Shown here: piece after piece, positions 19,884 through 28,010 of the stretch
Layout: each line of letters starts with the position of its first letter
Numbering within the stretch: position 1 is the stretch's first letter
Origin: an uncultured beta proteobacterium
GTDB taxonomy: Bacteria; Pseudomonadota; Gammaproteobacteria; Burkholderiales; Burkholderiaceae_C
Assembly (NCBI GenBank): GCA_903861575.1
Contig: CAIOUR010000184.1
Span: forward strand, 1 to 45,363
Direction of reading: 5' to 3'
Length of the DNA: 45,363 nt
The notes under the pieces: model-generated
Told to the model about the DNA's origin: nothing
Database searches by the model: none
The model's input: the letters and a program-made list of their open reading frames with translations, nothing else
Program-made: the position numbers and the translations under genes

Positions 19884-20924
19884 ATGCTGCTGGACGCCCG
19901 CACGCCCGCTGGCTTGGAGGCTGCGCTGCCAGTGGCTGCGGCGTGTTTGCGTTCCGGCGGCTTGATTGGTCTGCCCACAGAGACGGTGTATGGCCTCGGT
20001 GCCGACGCCGACAACCCGGCTGCCGTTGCAGCCATATTTGCCGCCAAAGGCCGTCCCGTTGACCACCCGCTGATCGTCCACGTGGCAGACGGTGAGGCTG
20101 GTGCCCAGGCTTTGGCGCATTTCGCCTGCCGCCTGCCGCCTTTTGCACAGGCCCTGGCCAACGCTTTTTGGCCTGGGCCGCTGACCCTCATCGCGCCGCG
20201 CCGTGCCGGTGTGGCGCAGGCCGCAGCGGGTGGGCAGGACAGCATCGGGCTGCGTTGCCCGGCGCATCCGGTGGCCTTGGGCTTGTTGCGGCTGTTGGCG
20301 CAGGGCCCGCAGCCCGTTCGTGGAATTGCCGCGCCCAGCGCCAACCGCTTCGGCCGGGTCAGCCCGACCACCGCCGCGCACGTGCGCAGCGAGCTGGGCG
20401 ACCGCTTGCTGGTGCTGGACGGCGGCGACTGCCAACGCGGGATCGAGTCCACCATCGTCGACTGCACGCGCGGCCAACCGGTGCTGTTGCGCCCCGGGCC
20501 GATCACCCGCGCGCAGCTGCACGCGGCGTGCGGGCAAGCGGTTTTGCTTCCCGCGCAAGCCACGGCCTTGGCGACGCAGCAAGCCGCACCACGCGCCTCT
20601 GGCACGTTGGCGTCGCATTACGCGCCCCGCGCGCGGGTGGCCCTGATGGATACGCAGGCCTTGCGCATCGCATTGCAAACTTCGCCGCTGCCGCCACGCC
20701 TGGGCGTGTACCTGCGGACTGCGTCTTTGCAGGCCCTGGCGCGCGCACTGCCGCAAGCGGTGCTGGCTGACATGCCGCGTACCGCACCCGCTGCGGCGCG
20801 CCGTTTGTTTGCGACCTTGCGCCAGTTGGATGATGCGGGTGTGGATGCGATCTGGGTTGAGGCGGTGCCCGATGGCATTGCCTGGGACGGTGTGCGCGAC
20901 CGTTTGCAGCGCGCGGCAGCCTGA
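19884..20924 (+). CDS. L-threonylcarbamoyladenylate synthase (Sua5/TsaC2 type)
   Basis: GGLIGLPTETVYGLGADADN, KGRPVDHPLIVHV, SANRFGRVSPTTAAHV; ~130-aa Sua5-type C-terminal extension. Confidence 0.94.
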   Translation: MLLDARTPAGLEAALPVAAACLRSGGLIGLPTETVYGLGADADNPAAVAAIFAAKGRPVDHPLIVHVADGEAGAQALAHFACRLPPFAQALANAFWPGPLTLIAPRRAGVAQAAAGGQDSIGLRCPAHPVALGLLRLLAQGPQPVRGIAAPSANRFGRVSPTTAAHVRSELGDRLLVLDGGDCQRGIESTIVDCTRGQPVLLRPGPITRAQLHAACGQAVLLPAQATALATQQAAPRASGTLASHYAPRARVALMDTQALRIALQTSPLPPRLGVYLRTASLQALARALPQAVLADMPRTAPAAARRLFATLRQLDDAGVDAIWVEAVPDGIAWDGVRDRLQRAAA

Positions 20925-20954
20925 CGGGCTTGGGCCAGCGCAACGCCCGTATTT

Positions 20955-21242
20955 TTACGTCGCGGGTGCGGCTGGCGGTATCTCTGCGTTGCGGTAGCGC
21001 AGCTTCATGCCCAGGATCGCCAGCGCCACCGGCGCGGTGACGCCATTGGACAGCATCATCGGCCATGACCCCAGCGCGATGGCGTAGACCAGCCACAGCA
21101 GCACGCCGATGGTGAAGATGCTGTACATCGCCAGGCTGATACCACTCACGTCTTTGGTCCGGAAGGTTTGCCACGCCTGCGGGATAAAGCTCACGGTGGT
21201 GAGTACGGCAGCGAGGCTGCCAATGATGTCATTGGTTTGCAT
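20955..21242 (-). CDS. SemiSWEET-family transporter (PQ-loop/MtN3)
   Basis: 95 aa, three TM-like segments; SFIPQAWQTFRTKDVSGISLAMYSIFTIGVLLWLVYAIALGSWPMMLSN. Confidence 0.9.
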   Translation of the reverse strand: MQTNDIIGSLAAVLTTVSFIPQAWQTFRTKDVSGISLAMYSIFTIGVLLWLVYAIALGSWPMMLSNGVTAPVALAILGMKLRYRNAEIPPAAPAT

Positions 21243-21248
21243 GGAGTC

Positions 21249-22673
21249 CTAGTCGTTAGCGGTCCAGTCGAGCAGCGCCTCAATTGCAGGGCGGGCGGCG
21301 CTGGCGTTGGGGTGGTTCACCATGGCAACGACGACGTAGCGCTTACCGCTGGGCGCCAGCACATAGCCGCCAATGGCTAGCACGTTGCTGAGGCTTCCGG
21401 TTTTCAGGTGGGCCGATGTGCTCGTGTTGCTGCGTTTGAGGGTGCCGTCCTGTCCCGCAATGGGCAACGATGCCATCAGTTCCGGCATGGTGGGTGAAGC
21501 GTAGGCAGCTTGTAAAAGCTGGCCCAATGCGTTGGCACTGATGCTCTCCTGGCGCGACAGGCCCGAGCCGTTTTCCAAAAGCGGCGCGTCCGACGCACCG
21601 AACCTTTGTGCCCACCAGCTTTGGACAAATGCGTTGGACGCTGCGAAACTGGCCGGGCTTTGCGCGTCGCTGCCTGTGTTGCCGCGTCCCAGCGTCAGAT
21701 AGAGCTGTTGGGCCATTACGTTGTTGCTGTACTTGTTGATGTCGCGTATCACTTCAGCCAGCGCGGGTGATTTCACCGTCAAGGCGGGGCCACGCTCCAG
21801 CACGTGCGGCGGTGTGTTGCCGTAGCGCACGCTGCCCGTCAGGCCTCCTCCCAAGCTGAGCCACATGCCGTGCACCGCGCGCGCCGCAAATTGTCCGGGG
21901 TCGGCATAGGCGACCGGCCAGCTGCGCTCCCCGCAGGCGCTGGCGTAGCTGCCCGCAAAGCGCGGGCGTAAGGGGTCGGAAAAGTCAGCGGCCAGTGCGC
22001 TGCGGTAATCGTTACAGGCACCGCCGCTCAGTGGCACCTGCTCGGGCAGCTTCACGCCTGCCAGCGGCGGGTCGGTTTGTATCCGCGCGACCCCGGCGGC
22101 TGCATCCGGCGTGAAGGTGAAAACCAGGGTGCTGTAGTTCACCAAGAACGCGTCGGGCGCCGCGTTGTAGGGGCGCAGTGGCTCACCATCAAAACGCCCC
22201 GGGTCGACCGGTGCCAGCGCAAAAGCACTGCGGTCGATCACGATGTCTCCGTCAATTTTTTGGATACCCAAGCCTTGTATGCGCCGCATCAGCAGCCACA
22301 GCCGTTCCACTACCAGCTTAGGGTCACCCTGTCCTTTGAGGTAGATATCGCCATGGAACACCTTGTCGCCGGGTTTGGGCCTGCCCTTGCTATCCAGGTA
22401 GACCGGCGTGTTCCAGGTAAACGCCGGGCCCAGGGTGTCCAGCGCGGCAAACGTGGTGACCAGCTTCATGACCGAGGCCGGTTGCATGGGGTTGGCACTC
22501 TGGTGGCTCAGGCGCGGGGCCTGGCTGTGGCCGACTTCGGCCACCAAAAGCGCCACGGCCTCGGGTGGCACTTTGGCGCGGGCCAGTTCAGCGCCTATCG
22601 GCGGTGGAATTTGGGCAAACGCGGCGCAGCTTGCCAGCCAGGCTGCGCCTGCGAGCAGGTGGCGCACAGACAT
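21249..22673 (-). CDS. dacB: D-alanyl-D-alanine carboxypeptidase/endopeptidase (PBP4 family)
   Basis: SVMK (SxxK), YSNN (SxN) and HLKTGSLSN (KTG) motifs; signal peptide from 22673. Confidence 0.93.
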   Translation of the reverse strand: MSVRHLLAGAAWLASCAAFAQIPPPIGAELARAKVPPEAVALLVAEVGHSQAPRLSHQSANPMQPASVMKLVTTFAALDTLGPAFTWNTPVYLDSKGRPKPGDKVFHGDIYLKGQGDPKLVVERLWLLMRRIQGLGIQKIDGDIVIDRSAFALAPVDPGRFDGEPLRPYNAAPDAFLVNYSTLVFTFTPDAAAGVARIQTDPPLAGVKLPEQVPLSGGACNDYRSALAADFSDPLRPRFAGSYASACGERSWPVAYADPGQFAARAVHGMWLSLGGGLTGSVRYGNTPPHVLERGPALTVKSPALAEVIRDINKYSNNVMAQQLYLTLGRGNTGSDAQSPASFAASNAFVQSWWAQRFGASDAPLLENGSGLSRQESISANALGQLLQAAYASPTMPELMASLPIAGQDGTLKRSNTSTSAHLKTGSLSNVLAIGGYVLAPSGKRYVVVAMVNHPNASAARPAIEALLDWTAND

Positions 22674-22741
22674 AGCGGGCATTATCGACCGGGGCTTGCT
22701 GGCGATACGGGGCGGGGCAGCCGCACGCCGATAATCCCGCC

Positions 22742-23761
22742 ATGTCCACATCGGTATCCGCATCCCCGCTTGCTCCGGGTCTTGTGCCGGTTGCGGCGCC
22801 GGTGACCGCAGCCGCGACTTCGCGTACCACGGGCTTGTTGGCGGCATTGGTGACGGTGTTGATCTGGACGTCCTTCATCGTCATCGCCCGCGCCAGCACC
22901 GATCCGGCGCGTGGCGCGCTTTTGTTGCCGCTCGATATGGGTATGGCCCGCATATGCGGCGCGTTTGCGGTTCTGGCGCCCTGGGGCTGGTGGTTGACGC
23001 GGCGGGACCGGGCGGCTGGCATTGTGGACGGCCATTCATTCGGCGGTCTCTCGCCTTTGCCCTTTCGGATGACGGTCTTGACCGGCTTTTTCGGCGGTGC
23101 GCTTTATGCCAGTTTTGCTTACAGCGGATTTGCGTTTGCGCCCGCAGCGCATGGCTCGGTCTTGCTGCCCGGCGGGCTGCCCTTGTGGACATCCGTCTTG
23201 GCGGTGCTGGTGTTGGGTGAGAGGCTGCACCGCGCGCGCGTCGCCGGGCTGATCTTGATTGTGGGCGGCGGTTTGCTCGTCGGAGGGGCCAGTTTGCTGC
23301 ATGCGCTGGATGGTGGCGAGGTCTGGCGGGGCGACTTGCTGTTCATGGGTGCGTCCATCTGCTGGTCGGTCTACAGCGTGCTGGTGCGCCGCCACAGCCT
23401 GGACGCGGTGCGTGCCACCATCGCCATCACCGTGTTCGCGTTTTGCACGTACGTGCCGATGTACGGCATCCTGGCTATCGCGCAGGTCTTGCCCAGCCAT
23501 CTGGGGCAGGCCGGGTGGCAGTTTGTGTTGTTCCAGATGGTGTACCAGGGTGTGGGAACCGTGGCGATTTCGGGCATTACCTTTACCACCATGATCCGCT
23601 ACTACGGGCCGGTGCGCTCCACCATGATCACCGCGCTGGTGCCGGGATTGTCCGCGCTCTCAGCGGCGTTGCTGCTCGGTGAAGCCCTGCCGTGGAACGT
23701 GTTGGCCGGGTTGGCGCTGGTCAGTGCCGGCATCTTGTTTGGCGTGCGCCAGAAGCGTTGA
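22742..23761 (+). CDS. EamA/DMT-family transporter
   Basis: ~10 hydrophobic segments, two internal EamA-like halves. Confidence 0.85.
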   Translation: MSTSVSASPLAPGLVPVAAPVTAAATSRTTGLLAALVTVLIWTSFIVIARASTDPARGALLLPLDMGMARICGAFAVLAPWGWWLTRRDRAAGIVDGHSFGGLSPLPFRMTVLTGFFGGALYASFAYSGFAFAPAAHGSVLLPGGLPLWTSVLAVLVLGERLHRARVAGLILIVGGGLLVGGASLLHALDGGEVWRGDLLFMGASICWSVYSVLVRRHSLDAVRATIAITVFAFCTYVPMYGILAIAQVLPSHLGQAGWQFVLFQMVYQGVGTVAISGITFTTMIRYYGPVRSTMITALVPGLSALSAALLLGEALPWNVLAGLALVSAGILFGVRQKR

Positions 23762-23764
23762 TCC

Positions 23765-24505
23765 ATGCGTGTTCTGGCTTTTGATACCAGCACCGAAGTC
23801 CTGTCGGTGGCGCTGGGCGCGCCCATCCATGGTGAACACCGTGTCTGGGCGCACAGCGGTGAGGGCGGCGTGCAGGCTTCGCACACCCTGATTGCCACGG
23901 TGCAGGACCTGTTGCGCCAGGCGGGCTTGCGTTTGCAGGATGTAGATGCCATCGGCTTTGGCGCGGGTCCGGGTGCTTTCACCGGTCTGCGTACCGCTTG
24001 CGCCGTGGCGCAGGGTTTGGCCTTGGGCGCCGGACTGCGGGTGGTGCCTGTGCCGTCTTTGCTGGCGCTGGCGGAGGAGGCGCGTTTCCACCAGCAGTGT
24101 GCGGCACGTGGGCCCGACCTGACTGTGATGTCGCTGCTCGATGCCCGTATGGGCGAGGTCTACGCCGCCGCCTACGCCTGGCGCGCCGGGCAGTGGGACA
24201 CGCTGCGCCCGCCTTGTTTGATCAGCCCCGCGCAAGCCGCCAGTTGGCTGTCTGACATGCCAGCGGACACCGTCGTAGCAGGCAACGCCCTGACCGCCTA
24301 CCCCGAGGTTGTGGGTGGCCGCAATAGCCTCGCGTTACCGGCCATCGGTCCGACCGCGCAGGCCATCGTGCGCCTGGCTCCGGCCATGCTGGCTGCTGGT
24401 CTTGCCGTGGACGCCGCCGACGCATTGCCCCTGTACGTACGCGACAAGGTGGCCCAAACCACGCTGGAACGTGAAGCCGCTGCCCGGGCCAAGCGCGATG
24501 CCTAA
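23765..24505 (+). CDS. tsaB: tRNA threonylcarbamoyladenosine biosynthesis protein TsaB
   Basis: MRVLAFDTSTEVLSVAL, GFGAGPGAFTGLRTACAVAQGLALG, LLDARMGEVYAA. Confidence 0.95.
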   Translation: MRVLAFDTSTEVLSVALGAPIHGEHRVWAHSGEGGVQASHTLIATVQDLLRQAGLRLQDVDAIGFGAGPGAFTGLRTACAVAQGLALGAGLRVVPVPSLLALAEEARFHQQCAARGPDLTVMSLLDARMGEVYAAAYAWRAGQWDTLRPPCLISPAQAASWLSDMPADTVVAGNALTAYPEVVGGRNSLALPAIGPTAQAIVRLAPAMLAAGLAVDAADALPLYVRDKVAQTTLEREAAARAKRDA

Positions 24506-24983
24506 GCGGACAACAGCGGCCCCGGCTGCGGCCGACACCCAGGCCCTTTTCGTACCTATGGCCTTGTCGGACCTGGATGCGGTCATGGACATCGAGCAGC
24601 GGGTCTACACCCACCCCTGGAGCCGCGCCAGTTTTGCGGATGTGCTGGAAAACGGGTACGCCGTGCACCTGCTCAAGGCGGGCGAAACCCTGCTGGGCTA
24701 CTTTGTGGTGATGCAGGGCGTGGACGAAGCGCACCTGTTGAATATCGCCCTGGCCCCGGAGTACCAACGCCAGGGATGGGCACCGATGATGCTGGAGGCG
24801 GTGGAAATCTGGGCCCGCGCGCGTTCTGCGGCCTGGCTGTGGTTGGAGGTGCGCAGCGGCAACACCCGCGCCCAGGCCGTGTACCGGGCGCGCGGCTTTC
24901 AGCCGGTGGGGCGGCGCAACGGCTACTACGCCGCCGGACGCTGCCAGCGCGAAGACGCGGTAGTCATGCGCTTGGCCCTTTGA
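24498..24983 (+). CDS. rimI: Ribosomal protein S18 alanine N-acetyltransferase (GNAT)
   Basis: IEQRVYTHPWSRASFADVL, NIALAPEYQRQGWAPMML, EVRSGNTRAQAVYRARGFQPVGRRNGYY; overlaps tsaB. Confidence 0.93.
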   Translation: MPKRTTAAPAAADTQALFVPMALSDLDAVMDIEQRVYTHPWSRASFADVLENGYAVHLLKAGETLLGYFVVMQGVDEAHLLNIALAPEYQRQGWAPMMLEAVEIWARARSAAWLWLEVRSGNTRAQAVYRARGFQPVGRRNGYYAAGRCQREDAVVMRLAL

Positions 24984-25010
24984 AGACACGCACCGTACCA
25001 TCCAGCCCCT

Positions 25011-25907
25011 ATGTCTGAGCATCCGCCCCTGCAACTCGACCCGCGCCAGCGCGCCATGCTGGCCGAGATGGGTGTGCGTGTGTGGTTGCCCGAGGATGCT
25101 GCAGCTATTCCGCGAGAGCCCGCTCCGGCGCAAGCCGCTGCACCTGCGCCCGTCAAGGCGCGAAGTGTTGAAGCTAAAGCCCCAGGGCGCGATGTGCCGG
25201 TTGCGGGATTCGCTCCTGTAGCTGGTGTAGCCCCGTCATCTCAGGCTTTCAGTCCGGGTCCGCCGCCGCAGGTTCAGTCGCTGGACTGGTCAGCGCTGAC
25301 CCAGGCCGCTGCCGGTTGCCAGGCCTGCGCCATGTGCCAGGGCCGTAAAAACACGGTGCTGCGCGCGCCCGCCACACCCGGCCAGACAGCCGACTGGCTG
25401 GTCGTGGGTGAGGCGCCGGACGAAGAAGAAGACCGTCAGGGCGTGGCCTTTGTTGGCGACGCCGGTGTTTTGCTGGACAACATGCTGTCTGCGTTGGGCC
25501 TGAAACGGCTGGCGTTGCAAGGCCAAAGCCTCGACCCAGAGCCCGCTTACACCGAACCTGCGCATAGCGCCTATCTAAGCCACGCGCTCCAATGCCGCCC
25601 CCCTGCGGGCCGCAGCCCGCAGCTTGCCGATGTGTCGGTATGCCGCGCATTTTTGGAGCGCGAAATCGCGCTGGTCCGCCCCAAGGTAATTTTGGCTATG
25701 GGCCGACTGGCCGCCTTGGCCGTGCTGTCAGACCAGCCCGCGCTGCTGGCGCAGCCCATGGGGAGGCAACGGGGCAGCTTGCACCAGTTCCAGGGTATTC
25801 CGGTGGTGATTACGTATTCGCCACATTACCTGCTGCGCAACAGCGGGGACAAAGCCAAAGCGTGGCTGGACCTCAACTTGGCGGCGGATGCCTTGGCGTC
25901 CGTTTAG
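25011..25907 (+). CDS. Uracil-DNA glycosylase-fold protein, family 4-like (variant active-site motifs)
   Basis: CQACAMC...LQCRPP...VC cysteine pattern (4Fe-4S), VVGEAPDEEEDRQGVAFVGDAGVLLDNML, IILAMGR-like core, TYSPHYLLRN. Confidence 0.88.
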   Translation: MSEHPPLQLDPRQRAMLAEMGVRVWLPEDAAAIPREPAPAQAAAPAPVKARSVEAKAPGRDVPVAGFAPVAGVAPSSQAFSPGPPPQVQSLDWSALTQAAAGCQACAMCQGRKNTVLRAPATPGQTADWLVVGEAPDEEEDRQGVAFVGDAGVLLDNMLSALGLKRLALQGQSLDPEPAYTEPAHSAYLSHALQCRPPAGRSPQLADVSVCRAFLEREIALVRPKVILAMGRLAALAVLSDQPALLAQPMGRQRGSLHQFQGIPVVITYSPHYLLRNSGDKAKAWLDLNLAADALASV

Positions 25908-25920
25908 CGCGCTTGCTACG

Positions 25921-26751
25921 TCAGAATTGGTACAGCGCCTTGAAGCCGAATTCCTCGGTCGTATTGGCGGGTTCGTACATGCTTTTGGAGTAGCTGGTGC
26001 CGCCGGATTTATAGGTCCACGTGGCCAAATCGGAGTTGGCGATGCTCCAGTATTTCCAATAAGGCCCCAGTGACCAACCATCAGGGCGTTTGTACATGAA
26101 CGATGCGTTCAAACCGTATCCCGATGTCTGACGGTTGTTGACGTCGGTTGAGCTGGTGTACCCAAAACTGTTCATCACCGACAGGCCGCTGAATTGGTTA
26201 CCAGACACCAGGTAGTCCAGCTCAAACGTGCTCTCCAACATGCCGCCGTCTCCGGTGAGTGAGCGCTGTTTGAAGCCTACAGGAATGTAGAGATAGGTGC
26301 TTTGCCGGTCGTACATCACTGCACCCGTGCTTGTGGTCAGCCCACCACCCGTTTCATTCAAAAACCGGTAGCCAAAACCGACGTAGGGTGAAACGATCTG
26401 GTTACCGTAGACCCAATCGGTACCGATGGCCAGCTTCGCGTTGTAGTAGTACTTGGGCACGTTCAGGGTGCCGGAGCCGCTGTAGCGGTCGGTGCCGGTG
26501 GCGTAATCGATTCCAGTCAGAAGAAACTGCCCACCGTTGAACAGGGACGTTTTTTGGTATTCAAGTCCGTAGTTGATGGACGTGACACCAACGCTTACGC
26601 TGGGCTCCTGGTAAGAATAACTGGACAGCGTGACGCCAAGCTCTTGGGCTTCCCGTGTACGCAAATGGTCGGATACCAGGCTGTCGGCTTGGGCTGGAGC
26701 AAGAGCTGCAAGTAAGAGCGCCATGCCTAAGCTGTTCGGGGTTGTGGTCAT
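25921..26751 (-). CDS. Predicted outer-membrane beta-barrel protein
   Basis: Alternating aromatic/polar beta-strand pattern, C-terminal ...FGFKALYQF with terminal Phe; start 26751 is the first ATG downstream of the tRNA. Confidence 0.72.
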   Translation of the reverse strand: MTTTPNSLGMALLLAALAPAQADSLVSDHLRTREAQELGVTLSSYSYQEPSVSVGVTSINYGLEYQKTSLFNGGQFLLTGIDYATGTDRYSGSGTLNVPKYYYNAKLAIGTDWVYGNQIVSPYVGFGYRFLNETGGGLTTSTGAVMYDRQSTYLYIPVGFKQRSLTGDGGMLESTFELDYLVSGNQFSGLSVMNSFGYTSSTDVNNRQTSGYGLNASFMYKRPDGWSLGPYWKYWSIANSDLATWTYKSGGTSYSKSMYEPANTTEEFGFKALYQF

Positions 26752-26774
26752 CCAATAATATTTGTCAAGGTGGT

Positions 26775-26862
26775 TGGCGGAAGCGGTGAGATTCGAACTC
26801 ACGGACGGTTTCCCGTCGCCGGTTTTCAAGACCGGTGCAATCGACCACTCTGCCACGCTTCC
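26775..26862 (-). tRNA. tRNA-Ser (anticodon UGA), 3' CCA encoded
   Basis: Reverse complement GGAAGCGTGGCAGAGTGGTCGATTGCACCGGTCTTGAAAACCGG...GAGTTCGAATCTCACCGCTTCCGCCA: acceptor GGAAGCG/CGCTTCC, anticodon loop CTTGAAA, long variable arm, T-loop TTCGAAT. Confidence 0.96.
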
Positions 26863-26907
26863 TGGGGTACTTCTTGCTGCGAACGATTCTAAGTCAGTGC
26901 CCCGTTG

Positions 26908-27924
26908 CTAAACCGCCTGTAGACGAAACGCCGCTCGGCGTTGGCCAACGGCTGCGCCGCGCGCGCTCAGGATGTCGCTGGCGCGCCAGAGCGCGAGTTG
27001 GGCGCGCTGCACATCGTCCAGCCAACCCAGCTGGTCCAGGGTTTCTACGGCGGCGGCGTAAAGCGCGGTTTTATTGCCGTCGCTGATCTTGATGGCCAGC
27101 GCCTCGCCCCGGCTTTTGCTGCCGATCACCTGCACGCCATCGGCACCGATTTTGGTCACCCAGTCACCCCGGCCCGCTTCCATAAAGGCTGCGTCGTTGC
27201 GTCCGGTGCCGCTGACCATGTCGGGGTGGCTGCTCATGGCCTCGCCCAAGAGCGCGAAGCTGGCACCGAATTCCGCATCGCGCGTGCCGCTAGCCAGGCG
27301 CGCGTAGCCGTAGGCGAGTTTGGACAGCGGCATCGCAAAGTTCGGCGCTGAGCAGCCGTCAATGCCCATCTTCATGTCCGACACCTCCATGCCCACGGCG
27401 CGGGCCACGTCTTTGGCAACCGCTTGTTGCAGCGGATGCGCCGGGTCGGTGTAGTCGTCCACGGTCCAGCCCTGGCCGATGCAGTGCGCGACAAAACCCG
27501 CGTGCTTGCCGCTGCAGTTGTGGTGGCGCTCGTCGAACTGCAGGCCATCGGGCGCGCTTTTGTCCATCAGCGAATACAGGCCCGGGACGCCGCAGCCGCA
27601 GCGCAGACGTTGGTGGGTTTGGCCGCTTTTTCCCAACATGCTCTCCACGGCTGCCACGTGTTTGGCCTCGGCGTTGTGGCTGGCGCAGAGCATGGCGACT
27701 TCTGGCGTGCTGAAGCCGAAGCGTTGCACGCCACCGGCCTCCACAAACGGCAAAGCTTGAAACGCTTTGAGCGTGGAGCGGGTGAAGGTGACAAAGTCGG
27801 CATCGCCGGCCTGCGCCAGCACTTTGCCGCGCCCGTTAACCACGGCGATTGCGCCGAAATGGGTGCATTCAACATAACCGCCACGGGTGAGCTCAACCAA
27901 GGGGACCAAGGCATTCATGGACAT
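26908..27924 (-). CDS. Asparaginase, rhizobial/ReAV type (Asparaginase_II family)
   Basis: RSTLK (SxxK), CASHNAEAKH, HHNCSGKHAGF, GIDGCSAPNF motifs; 27918 is an alternative start. Confidence 0.9.
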   Translation of the reverse strand: MSMNALVPLVELTRGGYVECTHFGAIAVVNGRGKVLAQAGDADFVTFTRSTLKAFQALPFVEAGGVQRFGFSTPEVAMLCASHNAEAKHVAAVESMLGKSGQTHQRLRCGCGVPGLYSLMDKSAPDGLQFDERHHNCSGKHAGFVAHCIGQGWTVDDYTDPAHPLQQAVAKDVARAVGMEVSDMKMGIDGCSAPNFAMPLSKLAYGYARLASGTRDAEFGASFALLGEAMSSHPDMVSGTGRNDAAFMEAGRGDWVTKIGADGVQVIGSKSRGEALAIKISDGNKTALYAAAVETLDQLGWLDDVQRAQLALWRASDILSARGAAVGQRRAAFRLQAV

Positions 27925-28010
27925 AAGGGCTCCGAGGAACAAAACACGCGGGCGTCAACCCCGCGAAAGCCCCAAGCATAGTCCGCGCCAAACTCTTGCA
28001 GAATAGAGTG

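Noticed and set aside
19449-20756. 435-aa minus-strand ORF across purK and the sua5-type gene
   Set aside because: Spans two well-supported genes on the opposite strand; low-complexity Arg/Gln/Ala-rich, no start context
26752-26856. Upstream extension of the outer-membrane protein ORF into the tRNA (MAEWSIAPVLKTGDG...)
   Set aside because: This is simply the translated tRNA-Ser sequence; treated as noncoding, though the real start of the barrel gene remains uncertain
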